In this document: positions 8,283 through 17,604 of the stretch, in pieces
Numbering within the stretch: position 1 is the first letter of the stretch
Layout of the letters: each line of letters starts with the position of its first letter
NCBI GenBank assembly: GCA_017307755.1
Contig: JAFKGQ010000010.1
Location: 186,001-250,000 of the forward strand
From: Chitinophagaceae bacterium
Lineage (GTDB): Bacteria > Bacteroidota > Bacteroidia > Chitinophagales > Chitinophagaceae
Direction of reading: 5' to 3'
Length of the DNA stretch: 64,000 nucleotides
Notes under the pieces: generated by a model
Told to the model about the DNA's origin: nothing
The model's input: the letters and a program-made list of their open reading frames with translations, nothing else
The model's database searches: none
Translations under genes and position numbers: made by a program

Positions 8283-9425
8283 ATGTCATTCAAAAATGTC
8301 ATCGGACAGGAGGAGATCAAACAAAGACTGGTGGAACTGGTGCAATTCAACCGGCTGAGCCATGCCTTGCTTTTCCTTGGTAATGAAGGCAGCGGAGCCC
8401 TACCCATGGCCCTGGCATTTGCGCAGTACACAGTCTGTGAGAAGACAAAAGGGGGGGAGGGAGATGCATGCGGGATATGCCCTTCCTGTGTCAAAGCGTC
8501 ACAACTCGTCCACCCGGATATCCATTTCTCTTATCCCGTCATCCCCCGGAAGCCAGGAGATAAGCCGGTGAGCACAGACTATATCGTTGAATGGCGGGAA
8601 TTCATCAAACAATACCCTTATGGCAATGCTTATGACTGGCTGCAATTCATCGGGGCGGAGAACAAGCAGGGGAATATCACAGCCCAGGAATGTAATGACA
8701 TCATTCACAAGCTAAATCTCAAGAGTTTTGAGAGTGGCTACAAGATCTTAGTGTTGTGGATGCCGGAATACCTGGGTAATGAAGGGAACAAACTGTTGAA
8801 ACTTATAGAAGAACCACCTGCGGATACCTTATTTATCCTGGTCGCTGAAAATGAGTCTCTTATCCTTCAAACCATCTTGTCCAGGACCCAATTGGTGAAA
8901 ATACCCCTACCAGACACCAGGGATATCGAGAAAGCCCTGATTGAGCGGGCAGGGGCAGGTGAGGAGCAAGCCAGACAGATCGCCGTCCTTTGTGAAGGGA
9001 ATTATCATGAAGCGCTACAATTGATCCGTCATGCGGAAGATGACTGGCAGGGGGTGCTGCGGGAATGGTTGAATGCGATATTGAGGGGTGGTCCGATAGC
9101 CCAGGTGAAGTGGATAGACGAGATCAGCAAGTCGGGGCGCGAACGGCAGAAACAGTTTCTCCGGTACTTCAATCATTTATTAGAGCAGGCCGTCCGGCTG
9201 CGTTTTATGGGGGATGCGGCGCCGCCTATCCCTGATGGCGAGCGGGATATCTCGTTGCGACTGAATAAGATAGCAGATGTACCCCAGCAGCAGGCCATCA
9301 TAGAGGAACTGGACCGGGCCGCCTATTACATCGAGCGGAATGCCCATGCCAAGATGCTTTTTCATGCTTTGACTATCAAACTATATCATATCCTGGCTGA
9401 CAGGACCGTAGCTTCGGTGAACTAA
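8283..9425 (+). CDS. DNA polymerase III delta/delta-prime-type clamp-loader subunit
   Basis: A protein of 380 aa. It opens MSFKNVIGQEEIKQRL, the standard start of clamp-loader AAA+ subunits. The P-loop region is degenerate (LGNEGSGALPMA, 32-43, no GKT), as in delta-prime, which does not hydrolyse ATP. A zinc module has Cys52, 63, 66 and 69 (GICPSC). The later IEEPPADTLFILV and LSRTQLV match sensor regions. It loads the sliding clamp during replication. I start it at 8283 because an in-frame extension to 8223 would read through the terminator and promoter; the ATG lies just after TATATTTG. Confidence 0.9.
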   Translation: MSFKNVIGQEEIKQRLVELVQFNRLSHALLFLGNEGSGALPMALAFAQYTVCEKTKGGEGDACGICPSCVKASQLVHPDIHFSYPVIPRKPGDKPVSTDYIVEWREFIKQYPYGNAYDWLQFIGAENKQGNITAQECNDIIHKLNLKSFESGYKILVLWMPEYLGNEGNKLLKLIEEPPADTLFILVAENESLILQTILSRTQLVKIPLPDTRDIEKALIERAGAGEEQARQIAVLCEGNYHEALQLIRHAEDDWQGVLREWLNAILRGGPIAQVKWIDEISKSGRERQKQFLRYFNHLLEQAVRLRFMGDAAPPIPDGERDISLRLNKIADVPQQQAIIEELDRAAYYIERNAHAKMLFHALTIKLYHILADRTVASVN

Positions 9426-9428
9426 ATC

Positions 9429-9459
9429 TTTGAGGATGATGGGCGTTTGTGTATATTTG
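9429..9459 (+). promoter_or_regulatory. Promoter upstream of the PSP1 gene
   Basis: TTTG (9429-9432), a 19-bp spacer, and TATATTTG (9452-9459) are a complete Bacteroidota vegetative promoter. The leader of about 180 nt begins with a short GGCCC/GGGCC hairpin (9467-9483). Confidence 0.65.
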
Positions 9460-9645
9460 GCACAGGCCCGGGAACAGGGCCGGTGAAAAGAGGCGGACCT
9501 GACGAATGAATATGTGTAGAAGGAGGCCGCGGGATCAGAGATATTTTGCACCTGAATATATTTTATTTATAGTAGGATTCTTCTGCCTGTGCCTTTGCCA
9601 GCCTCTTTTCGCGATCATTTTCCTAATTGTTAATTTATTTTGGAT

Positions 9646-10926
9646 ATGGGATGTAGCAATTGTGGTACAGCCACGGGGGGTAAACCATCCGGCTGTAAAA
9701 GTAACGGAGGATGCAGCACGGGGGGATGTAATCGGCTAAATGTACATGACTGGCTTGCGAACCTACCCTTTAGTGATCCGGATAGCAGCTGCCGGGTCGT
9801 CGAAGTGAGCTTTAACAAAGGCAGCCGTAAGGATTTTTACCGGAATACCACCACACATCTGTTTGAAAAGGGTGACCAGGTAAGCGTAGAGGGCATCAGC
9901 GGATTCGACGTAGGGGAAATTTCCATGACGGGTGAGTTGGTCCGTCTCCAGATGAAGAAGAAAGACGTGGAGGAAAATAACCCGGAAATAAAAAAGGTCT
10001 TGCGCCGTGCGACTGATAAAGACCTGGAAATCATGCAACAAAATAAGGCCAGGGAAAAAGAGGCCCTCATCCGTAGCAGGGCCATCGCCCGGCAGCTGAA
10101 ACTGGATATGAAGATGAGCGAGGTGGAGATCCAGGCCGACGGAAGAAAAGCTACCTTTTTTTATATCGCAGATGACCGGGTGGATTTTCGGGAGCTGATC
10201 AAGCTTTATGCAGGAGAATTCCGGCTGAAAGTAGAGATGCGGCAGATAGGTGCCCGTCAGGAAGCCGCCAAAGTGGGTGGTGTAGGCAGCTGCGGCAGGG
10301 AATTGTGCTGCAGCACCTGGCTCAGCGATTTCAAATCTGTGAATACCACAGCAGCTCGCTATCAAAACTTATCCATCAATCAAAGCAAGCTCAGCGGTCA
10401 GTGCGGCCGGCTGAAATGCTGTCTGAACTACGAACTGGACACCTACCTGGACGCCTTGCAGAGCTTCCCGGACAATGCGGAGACACTGCAGGTGGAGAAA
10501 GGCACGGCCATCCTTATCAAAAAAGATATCTTCAAATACCTCATGTGGTATGTGCTGCCGGACAGCAATAAACAATATCCCCTGACTATCGAAAGGGTCA
10601 GAAAGATCCGGCAGCTCAACCTCCAGAATGTGGTGCCGGAAAGCCTGGAGCCTGTGGAGATCAGCACAGGCAAACCCAAGGAGGTGGAAAGCGGTTTTGT
10701 AGACCTTGTAGGCCAGATCAGCCTGAAGACGCTGGAAAAAGCCGACCGGAAAAAGAAGCACGGCCATCACAAACAGGGGCAGCCGGGCAACAACAGCGGG
10801 CAGCAAGGTGGCGGACAACAAGGTGGCGGGCAACAGGGCGGCGGGGGACAACAGGCAGGACGCGGACGGGACGGTAAGGATAATAAGAACCTCCCGCCTT
10901 CCGGTGGTCGTCACAGACGCAGATAA
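9646..10926 (+). CDS. PSP1 (RicT/YaaT-like) domain protein
   Basis: A protein of 426 aa. The N-terminus is Cys-rich (MGCSNCGTATGGKPSGC, then Cys23 and Cys28). The PSP1 core follows, with GSCGRELCCSTWLSDF and CGRLKCCLNYELDTY, Cys clusters typical of RicT-like proteins. In Firmicutes RicT forms an Fe-S complex affecting RNase Y and development; the role in Bacteroidota is not settled. The C-terminal tail (about 365-426) is low-complexity Gly/Gln and basic, encoded by short imperfect repeats. I chose the ATG at 9646 over an in-frame TTG two codons upstream. Confidence 0.85.
   Translation: MGCSNCGTATGGKPSGCKSNGGCSTGGCNRLNVHDWLANLPFSDPDSSCRVVEVSFNKGSRKDFYRNTTTHLFEKGDQVSVEGISGFDVGEISMTGELVRLQMKKKDVEENNPEIKKVLRRATDKDLEIMQQNKAREKEALIRSRAIARQLKLDMKMSEVEIQADGRKATFFYIADDRVDFRELIKLYAGEFRLKVEMRQIGARQEAAKVGGVGSCGRELCCSTWLSDFKSVNTTAARYQNLSINQSKLSGQCGRLKCCLNYELDTYLDALQSFPDNAETLQVEKGTAILIKKDIFKYLMWYVLPDSNKQYPLTIERVRKIRQLNLQNVVPESLEPVEISTGKPKEVESGFVDLVGQISLKTLEKADRKKKHGHHKQGQPGNNSGQQGGGQQGGGQQGGGGQQAGRGRDGKDNKNLPPSGGRHRRR
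10799..10857 (+). repeat. Imperfect 15-bp tandem repeat in the PSP1 gene tail
   Basis: About four imperfect copies of a 15-bp unit encode Gln-Gln-Gly-Gly-Gly. It is within the coding frame, and length changes in whole units would keep the frame. Confidence 0.7.
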
Positions 10927-11041
10927 GACGCTGAGAGAGACTGCGATAATTGTTAAAATTTTTCACGGGAGAACCACAATAATCTCTTCTTGTTAATTTT
11001 ATATACACTTTGTATTTTACAAAGGCTAAAACTCTATAACT

Positions 11042-11812
11042 ATGGCACTTTTTGAATCCGGAAATCCAACCCTATCGGAAAAGATCTTTAGTAAATCGCT
11101 TAGCCAGCCAAGCACTGAGTTAATGACAGTAAGAGGGTCGATGCAAAAATTCGGCTTTCTGTTATTGATGGTCGTAGCAGGCGCAGCTTATACCTGGAAA
11201 TTATATTTTGAAGGAGCATTCCCTACTATGATGACCTTTTTCTGGGTCGGTCTTATCGGGGGGATGATCTCTGTTTTTGCCATATCTTTTAAACCCGAAT
11301 GGGCGAAGTATCTGTCTCCCGCCTATGGGGTACTGGAAGGTTTTGTATTGGGGGGATTGTCTGCTATCATCAATGATTCGATGAAGACAAAATATCCCAA
11401 TATTGTCCTGACGGCCGTGCTGCTGACATTCGGAGTAGCTTTTGCCGTATTTCTCCTGTATAATTTCAAGATCATCCGGGCTACGGAGAAGTTTAAAGCA
11501 ATCATCTATTCCTCGATCGTGGGTATTGGTATCTTTTATCTGATCTATATGGTGCTGGGGCTGTTCGGCGTCAACATCCCTTTTATGAACTGGGGTGACA
11601 GCAGTCTCCTGGGTATTGGGGTAAACCTCTTTGTCGTCGTCATTGCCGCCCTGAGCCTTGTTCTCAACTTCGATCAAATAGAAACAGGCGAACAGATGGG
11701 TGCGCCGAAATATATGGAATGGTACAGCGCTTTTGGTTTGCTGGTGACGATGGTTTGGTTGTATATCGAGATATTGAAGCTGTTGAGCAGGTTTGCGAAT
11801 AATAGAAATTAA
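11042..11812 (+). CDS. Bax inhibitor-1/YccA family membrane protein
   Basis: A protein of 256 aa starting MALFESGNPTLSEKIF, then T/S-rich, then about seven hydrophobic helices from residue 35 to the end, including a GGLSAIINDSM loop and a late LVLNFDQIETG segment typical of the bacterial BaxI_1 branch. Homologues act as pH-sensitive calcium-leak channels or membrane protease modulators; the role here is inferred only from family. It is a single gene: a bidirectional terminator follows. Confidence 0.93.
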   Translation: MALFESGNPTLSEKIFSKSLSQPSTELMTVRGSMQKFGFLLLMVVAGAAYTWKLYFEGAFPTMMTFFWVGLIGGMISVFAISFKPEWAKYLSPAYGVLEGFVLGGLSAIINDSMKTKYPNIVLTAVLLTFGVAFAVFLLYNFKIIRATEKFKAIIYSSIVGIGIFYLIYMVLGLFGVNIPFMNWGDSSLLGIGVNLFVVVIAALSLVLNFDQIETGEQMGAPKYMEWYSAFGLLVTMVWLYIEILKLLSRFANNRN

Positions 11813-11831
11813 GCGCAGAAAGATATTTTTG

Positions 11832-11857
11832 AAAAGGGGCCATCAGGCCCCTTTTTT
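11832..11857. terminator. Bidirectional terminator between convergent genes
   Basis: A 10-bp perfect stem AAAAGGGGCC/GGCCCCTTTT with loop ATCA, a T run on the plus strand and a shorter one on the minus strand. It lies between the Bax inhibitor gene and the AIM24-like gene. Confidence 0.9.
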
Positions 11858-11859
11858 AT

Positions 11860-12657
11860 TTAATCCCCATCAAATAAATTCCCTAATCCTCCGAGTATAC
11901 TTCCCTCCTCACGACGATGACCAAATTGCGGGCTGTATTGAATGATACGGCTGGCCAGCCGGCTGATGGGCAGGGACTGCAGCCATACTTTACCGGGGCC
12001 GCGCATAACAGCAAAGAACAGCCCTTCACCGCCAAACATCCAGTTGCGGATGCCGCGTATAAATTCAATGTCGAAGTCGACAGAAGGCTGGAAAGCAACT
12101 ACACAGCCTGTGTCCACTTTTAACAGCTCACCGGGCTGCAGCTCCTTTTCAATAATATATCCGCCGGCATGCACAAAGGCCATTCCGTCTCCTTCGAGCT
12201 TTTCCATGATAAAGCCTTCCCCCCCAAATATGCCGGTGCCCAGCTTGCGTTGAAATGCAATGCCGATGCTCACTCCTTTTGCGGCGCAGAGAAAAGCGTC
12301 TTTCTGAGCGATGATGGTCCCGCCCAGCTGTTGAAGGTCCAGGGGAATGATCTTACCTGTATAAGGAGATGCAAAGCTTACCCTTTTTTTGCCCTGTCCT
12401 ATATTGGTAAAGGCTGTCATAAAGAGGTTCTCCCCCACCAGCACCCGTTTGCCGGCATTCATCAGCTTGCTCAACAGGCCTCCTTGCTGGGACTGGGCGG
12501 ACCCGTCGCCAAATAAGGTTTGCATCTGGATGCCGTCATCCATCATCATAAAACCGCCCGGTTCACCGATGACCGTCTCTCCGGGATCCAGCTCCACTTC
12601 AACGAATTGGAGCTCTTCGCCAAATATTTTATAGTCTATTTCGTGATTGTTGCGCAT
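11860..12657 (-). CDS. TIGR00266/AIM24 family protein
   Basis: A protein of 265 aa. The pattern VEVELDPGETVIGEPGGFMMMDDGI, the repeated glycine-rich beta strands (GGTIIAQKDAFLCAAKGV; FIMEKLEGDGMAFVHAGG) and the late RGIRNWMFGGEGLFFAVMRGPGKVWLQS are diagnostic of the AIM24/TIGR00266 double-stranded beta-helix family. Its biochemical function is unknown; the fungal homologue is mitochondrial. No signal peptide, so cytoplasmic. The efflux operon upstream is separated from it by a terminator. Confidence 0.9.
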   Translation of the reverse strand: MRNNHEIDYKIFGEELQFVEVELDPGETVIGEPGGFMMMDDGIQMQTLFGDGSAQSQQGGLLSKLMNAGKRVLVGENLFMTAFTNIGQGKKRVSFASPYTGKIIPLDLQQLGGTIIAQKDAFLCAAKGVSIGIAFQRKLGTGIFGGEGFIMEKLEGDGMAFVHAGGYIIEKELQPGELLKVDTGCVVAFQPSVDFDIEFIRGIRNWMFGGEGLFFAVMRGPGKVWLQSLPISRLASRIIQYSPQFGHRREEGSILGGLGNLFDGD

Positions 12658-12690
12658 AGCATTTGTTTTTGTGAAATTAATTTGATCCGA

Positions 12691-12728
12691 TTAAAAAGCC
12701 GCCCACCAAATGATGGACGGCTTCTTTA
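12691..12728 (-). terminator. Terminator of the efflux operon
   Basis: On the minus strand, AAGCCGTCCA pairs with the following TGGTGGGCGGCTT (G-T pairs allowed), followed by TTTTTA. It lies 70 bp after the RND stop codon. Confidence 0.75.
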
Positions 12729-12796
12729 GTTTTCCAGGCTATACAACAGGTCCGTTCTGAAGGAGGTCCGTTCTTATGTAAACTTTTAACAATTAT

Positions 12797-15700
12797 CTAA
12801 AACCAGCTGCCTATCCATGCTTCGCCCACTTTTCCGCCAAGTTTTCTTCTTCTTCTTGCTTTTTCAAAGCTATGCCGGATCATGGTGGCGAATACCAATA
12901 GAAGGAAAATGATGGTAAAGGGCGGGATACCCAGGAAAGATATCCATTTGCCTCCATACATTCTGCGCATGGGTCTTTTCAACCTTTCGGCGATGAGATA
13001 CATGCTGGGCACGATCACGAGTGTCATGAAAAAGGCGAATGCCAGACCAAAGATGATGGTCCAGGACAAAGGTTTCCAGAATACCGCATTATCGCCGCCG
13101 AAATAGATGTGAGGGTTCATCTCGGAGAATAGGGTTACGAAATTGATATTGAACCCTACGGCCAGGGGGATGAGGGCCAGGATGGCAGCCATGGCCGTCA
13201 GCAGCACGGGTATGATACGGGTCTTTCCCGCTTCGATCGCCGCCTCACGGGTCTTCATTCCGCGCGAACGGAGCTCGTCCGTGAATTCTATTACCAGGAT
13301 ACCATTCTTCACCACAATACCTGCCAGACCAACGATACCAAGGCCGGTCATGATAACGGAAACCTCCATCTTTGTAATGGCGAATCCCAGGATGACACCG
13401 ATGACGCTGAACAATATTTCCGTCAAAATGATCACTGACTTGCTGACAGAATTGAATTGTAATACCAATATCAACAGGATGGCCATCAGAGCAATGACCA
13501 GGGCCTTTCCGAGGAAAGCGCCGGTTTCTGCCTGTTGCTCGCCTTCACCCGTCTGTTTGATCGTTACACCGTCCGGCTTTTTCTTAAAGTCGGCGATGGA
13601 TTTAGCCAGTTCGATATTGACAGCCGTAGGCGTATATCCGTTGAGCACATTACTGCGGATGGTGATAACCCGTTTCTGGTTCTTTCTTTTTACGCTGCCC
13701 AGGGTGCTGGTGTAGTCTATTTTTACTAGCGAGCTGATCGGTACGTTCTTGATCCGTCCCTGGTTGGCCATATCCCGGAATGTGATGTTCATGTTCAGCA
13801 GGTCGGCAAGGTTTTTCCGCTGCACTTCCAGGTTGCGTATCTGTATCTTATATTCTTCCTTACCTTCTTTGATCTTGGAGGCTTCTCTTCCAAAGAGGGC
13901 GGTACGAAGGGCCTGGCCTATCTGGCTGGAGCTTACGCCTTCGATCATCGCGCGCTGTCGGTCTACCGTGAAGGTGATCTCGGGGTTGGTGAGATCGATG
14001 TCCATCTTCAGCTCTTCGACGCCCGGTGTCTGGATAGAATCAAGGTAGTTCTTCAGCGATACCGCGGTCTTGATCAGATCGTCGAAATCTTCGCTCGCTA
14101 CCTCTATATTAACAGGGGGGTCGGTGGGCGGGCCATTTTGTTCCTGGTCCACGGAGATCTCCGCACCGGGGATACCTTTCATGACGTGGCGGATGGAATC
14201 CAGATACGGGGCCGTGTGCACGCCATTGCGTTTGCCGAATTCCACGAACGACACCTGTATACGTCCCAGCTCGCTGCGCGTACTTCTGTCCCCGCTGGTG
14301 GGGTCGCTGGCGCCGATGGCCACGTTGCTGATGACGCTTTCCACCACAGGATTTTTCTTGCCATTCTGCATATCCAGCACTTTATATACTCTGTCCTCTA
14401 ATACCTTGGTCACAGAATCGGTGTATTCCACGTTGGTGCCCACGGGTAGTTTGAGATAAACGTACACCTGATTGGGGTCGCCCTTAGGAAAAAATACGAC
14501 TTGTACATTGCGTGCGCCAAAGAGCATAAAAGAAAAGATCAGCAGACCAAAGGTGCCCAGCAGCAGCCAGGCCGGCCTCCAGCCCTTCAGCGCCCAGCGC
14601 AGGAGGTTTTCGTAATGCCCCATGATCCAGGGTAGTACCTTATTTTGAAAGCCATGGATCATGGCGTCGAATACAAATTTATTCAGGATGGTCAGGATCA
14701 CGATGAACAGCAGCAGATTGCCCAGGAAGGTCTGGTGTGCCATATCCAGCAGGATGCCAAAGACGACGGCGATCCAGAAGCCCGGCTTTTTAAATATGTC
14801 CGTCTTGGAGCTCTTCCCTTCTTCCTCCGGGTGATTCATAAAATCCACGGCAAAGACGGGGTTCATGATAAATGCTACCACCAGAGAGGCCGTCAGGGTA
14901 AAGATCAGCATGGCCGGAAGATAGACCATGAACTTACCGATGATGCCGGGCCAGAACAACAAGGGGAAGAAAGGCGCCAGGGTGGTAAGCGTACCGGCAA
15001 GTACGGGAATAAAGACTTCGCCTGCCGCCATCATCGCCGAAGTAGGTGCGCTGATCCGGCCTTTGCCCTGGGTAAAGATACGGTGGGTGTTCTCGATGAC
15101 CACAATGGCATCGTCTACAATAATGCCCAATCCAAACAGAAGGGCGAACAGCACGATAAAGTTCAATGTTACATGCGTGCCGATGATCATGTCGGCCGCG
15201 GGCAGGAACACAAAGGCCACGAACATACTAAGCGGCACGGAGAGCGCCACGAAAAAGGCGTTGACCACCCCCATAAAGAACATGAGGATGATGAGGACCA
15301 GCACAAAGCCGATGACGATGGAGTTGACCAGGTCGTCAAAGGAGGTGCGTGTCTTGGTGCTCATGTCACCTGTTACTACCACCGTCAGATCTCTGGGAAG
15401 TGATTTCTTCATTTCATCCACAGCCTCCTTTACCTGGTCAGAGGTTTCGATGAGGTTTTCCCCGCTGCGTTTAATGATGTTCAGGGTAACCACGTTCTTG
15501 CCGTCCAGTCGTGCATAGCTTTCCCTCTCCTTGATAGTGTCTTTGATGGTAGCAATGTCTTTCAGATAGACAGCACCGCCGGCGGGGTTGCGGATGATGA
15601 TCTGGGCAATGTCCTGGGCGGTATGGAACTGACCTTTCAGCTGGAGGTTGCGTTTCATGTTGCCTACGTCCAGCAGGCCGCCGGATATATCCAGGTTCTC

Positions 15701-16369
15701 CCCTTTTACAGCATTGTCGATGTCGTCGAAGCTGATGTTACTGGCGCGCATCTTATAATTGTCCACATTGATCTGGAACTCGCGTTCGGGCGCACCCACG
15801 ATATCCACCCGGTTGAGCTGGGGCAGGTCTTCCAACTTGTCCTTCATGTCGTCGGCGAATTTCTTCAGGCGCTGCTGATCATAATCGCCGCTGATATTGA
15901 CATACATGATCGGCTGGTCAGAGAAGCTGACCTCCAGAGCAGTGGGCTCCTGGGTAAGGTTGGTCGGCAGGTCCTGTTTGGACTTGTCGATGGCGTCCTT
16001 GACTTTCTGCAGGGCCACATCCACCTTGACGTCCGTCTCGAACTCCACCATGATGGCTGAATAATCCTGTTGGGAAGTGCTGGTGAACTTTTTGATCTTG
16101 GCCCCCGTGATACTTTTGATCTGTTTCTCTATGGGGCGGGTCACCAGGTTCTCCATGTCTTTGGGGGAGTTGCCTGTATAGATCGTGGACACATAGATGG
16201 TAGGTATCACAATGTCCGGGAATTGTTCTTTCGGGAGCGTCATGAACTGGAATACGCCCCAGCCGCTGACGATCAACATCAGCAGATAGACTGCAGTCTT
16301 ATTTTTTATACTCCAGGTAGTAGGTCCGAATTGCTTGAATTTCTCGGTAAGATTTTCTAAAACACTCAT
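12797..16369 (-). CDS. RND (AcrB/HAE1-like) efflux permease
   Basis: A protein of 1190 aa, longer than AcrB (about 1050). It has two halves of periplasmic porter domains and transmembrane bundles; the proton-relay Asp pair lies in TM4 (GIIVDDAIVV, Asp419-420). Extra length comes from an insertion after TM6 (about 513-570, two further hydrophobic segments, FWIAVVFGILL and LLLFIVILTIL) and from a C-terminal extension with another hydrophobic segment and a basic tail. It pumps drugs, bile-like compounds or metabolites out, driven by protons, with the adaptor and TolC-like proteins encoded just upstream. It is the last gene of the tetR-tolC-MFP-RND operon. Confidence 0.95.
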   Translation of the reverse strand: MSVLENLTEKFKQFGPTTWSIKNKTAVYLLMLIVSGWGVFQFMTLPKEQFPDIVIPTIYVSTIYTGNSPKDMENLVTRPIEKQIKSITGAKIKKFTSTSQQDYSAIMVEFETDVKVDVALQKVKDAIDKSKQDLPTNLTQEPTALEVSFSDQPIMYVNISGDYDQQRLKKFADDMKDKLEDLPQLNRVDIVGAPEREFQINVDNYKMRASNISFDDIDNAVKGENLDISGGLLDVGNMKRNLQLKGQFHTAQDIAQIIIRNPAGGAVYLKDIATIKDTIKERESYARLDGKNVVTLNIIKRSGENLIETSDQVKEAVDEMKKSLPRDLTVVVTGDMSTKTRTSFDDLVNSIVIGFVLVLIILMFFMGVVNAFFVALSVPLSMFVAFVFLPAADMIIGTHVTLNFIVLFALLFGLGIIVDDAIVVIENTHRIFTQGKGRISAPTSAMMAAGEVFIPVLAGTLTTLAPFFPLLFWPGIIGKFMVYLPAMLIFTLTASLVVAFIMNPVFAVDFMNHPEEEGKSSKTDIFKKPGFWIAVVFGILLDMAHQTFLGNLLLFIVILTILNKFVFDAMIHGFQNKVLPWIMGHYENLLRWALKGWRPAWLLLGTFGLLIFSFMLFGARNVQVVFFPKGDPNQVYVYLKLPVGTNVEYTDSVTKVLEDRVYKVLDMQNGKKNPVVESVISNVAIGASDPTSGDRSTRSELGRIQVSFVEFGKRNGVHTAPYLDSIRHVMKGIPGAEISVDQEQNGPPTDPPVNIEVASEDFDDLIKTAVSLKNYLDSIQTPGVEELKMDIDLTNPEITFTVDRQRAMIEGVSSSQIGQALRTALFGREASKIKEGKEEYKIQIRNLEVQRKNLADLLNMNITFRDMANQGRIKNVPISSLVKIDYTSTLGSVKRKNQKRVITIRSNVLNGYTPTAVNIELAKSIADFKKKPDGVTIKQTGEGEQQAETGAFLGKALVIALMAILLILVLQFNSVSKSVIILTEILFSVIGVILGFAITKMEVSVIMTGLGIVGLAGIVVKNGILVIEFTDELRSRGMKTREAAIEAGKTRIIPVLLTAMAAILALIPLAVGFNINFVTLFSEMNPHIYFGGDNAVFWKPLSWTIIFGLAFAFFMTLVIVPSMYLIAERLKRPMRRMYGGKWISFLGIPPFTIIFLLLVFATMIRHSFEKARRRRKLGGKVGEAWIGSWF

Positions 16370-16394
16370 ACAGTGATTTTGACGTTGGTAGAAC

Positions 16395-17558
16395 TTATTG
16401 TATCGTGATCAGCTGCCCTTCGTACAAGCCCTGGAAACCGTCCGTGATCAGTTGGTCGCCTTCCTGTAATCCGCCTGTCACTTCTACTTTATCGCCGTAA
16501 GATTGACCGATGGTGATGGATCTTTTATGAGCCAGTAAATTATTCTCTTTATCCTTGGAGGCAACCATCACATATTTGCCCTTTTCATCCGTCTGCAACG
16601 TGTTCACCGGGATAGCAAGGGTTTTGGAGACGGCATAGTCCTGTATGCGTACGACGGCTACCTGGTTGCTGCGGATGCTCCTGTCATTGGGCAGCCTAAT
16701 CTCCACGCTAAAGGCACGGCTGTCGGGGTTGATCGTTTTACCCGTAACATGCACCACGCCAGTGATCTCTTTATTGTTCAGACCGGGGAGGCTGATCTTT
16801 ACCGGCGTGCCTACTTTTACCCTTTCTTGGTAGAGCTCGGGTACCTGTACCACCGCTTTCAGCAGGTCAGTATTTATCAGGTGCAGGACCTGGCTGCCGG
16901 GGGCGAACGTCTCTCCAATCTTTATCGTGAGGTTATCCACTGTCCCGTTGATATCGGCATATACGTTGGTGAAGTCCAGTTGATCCTGTGCCAGCTTTAA
17001 CTGCGTCTCAGCCTGGTCTACCGCATTTTTGGCGTTGATCAGGTCTACTTCGGTACCTATCTTCTCGTCCCAAAGGTTTTTCCGGCGTTGATAAAGATCC
17101 TTTGCATGGTCCAGCGCTATCTGGGCGTTAGCCACATTGTTGCGTTGGACGGCGTCGTCGAGCTTTAGCAGCAGCTGGCCTTTTCTTACAACATCGCCTT
17201 GTCTGACGTTGACGGCCCTCACCACTCCAGCTTGACCACGGGGGGAAACCCAGGACATATTTTCTGCCTCTACATTGCCCTGCAGATCGATGTAGTGCGT
17301 AAAAGGAGAATGGGCGACCTCCGTCAACGCAACGAGCTTGGCCTTCTGACCAACTTTGGAAGAAGTGTCAAGACGGCTGATCTGGGCCTCCAGGCTGTCG
17401 ATCTGTTTACTCAGCTTCTCCTGCTGATTTTTCAGGTCAGCCAGCTCCTTCTTCTTGCCGTCCAGCGTATCCGGCGTCTTTGTGGAGCTGCCGCAGGATG
17501 CCAGCAGGATGGCCGTGGAAAAAACGGAAATAGTAACTACCGTTCGTATCTTTTGCAT
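16395..17558 (-). CDS. Efflux periplasmic adaptor (MFP/HlyD type) lipoprotein
   Basis: A protein of 387 aa. Lipoprotein signal with lipobox LASC (Cys22); a short coiled coil immediately after (about 32-62); then the lipoyl/hairpin domain (RQGDVVRKGQLLLKLDD) with an alpha-hairpin (NAQIALDHAKDLYQRRKNL), a beta-barrel and a membrane-proximal domain ending GLQEGDQLITDGFQGLYEG. It links the RND pump to the outer-membrane channel. 25 bp separates it from the permease gene. Confidence 0.95.
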   Translation of the reverse strand: MQKIRTVVTISVFSTAILLASCGSSTKTPDTLDGKKKELADLKNQQEKLSKQIDSLEAQISRLDTSSKVGQKAKLVALTEVAHSPFTHYIDLQGNVEAENMSWVSPRGQAGVVRAVNVRQGDVVRKGQLLLKLDDAVQRNNVANAQIALDHAKDLYQRRKNLWDEKIGTEVDLINAKNAVDQAETQLKLAQDQLDFTNVYADINGTVDNLTIKIGETFAPGSQVLHLINTDLLKAVVQVPELYQERVKVGTPVKISLPGLNNKEITGVVHVTGKTINPDSRAFSVEIRLPNDRSIRSNQVAVVRIQDYAVSKTLAIPVNTLQTDEKGKYVMVASKDKENNLLAHKRSITIGQSYGDKVEVTGGLQEGDQLITDGFQGLYEGQLITIQ

Positions 17559-17604
17559 ATCAATTATTTTAAGTTGTATTGTTTCTTGGTCTGTCGGGTT
17601 AGCT

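Noticed and set aside
9506..9739. 77-aa hydrophobic frame upstream of and overlapping the PSP1 gene
   Set aside because: Its hydrophobicity follows from T-rich sequence; it overlaps the PSP1 start out of frame and has no promoter of its own closer than the PSP1 promoter.
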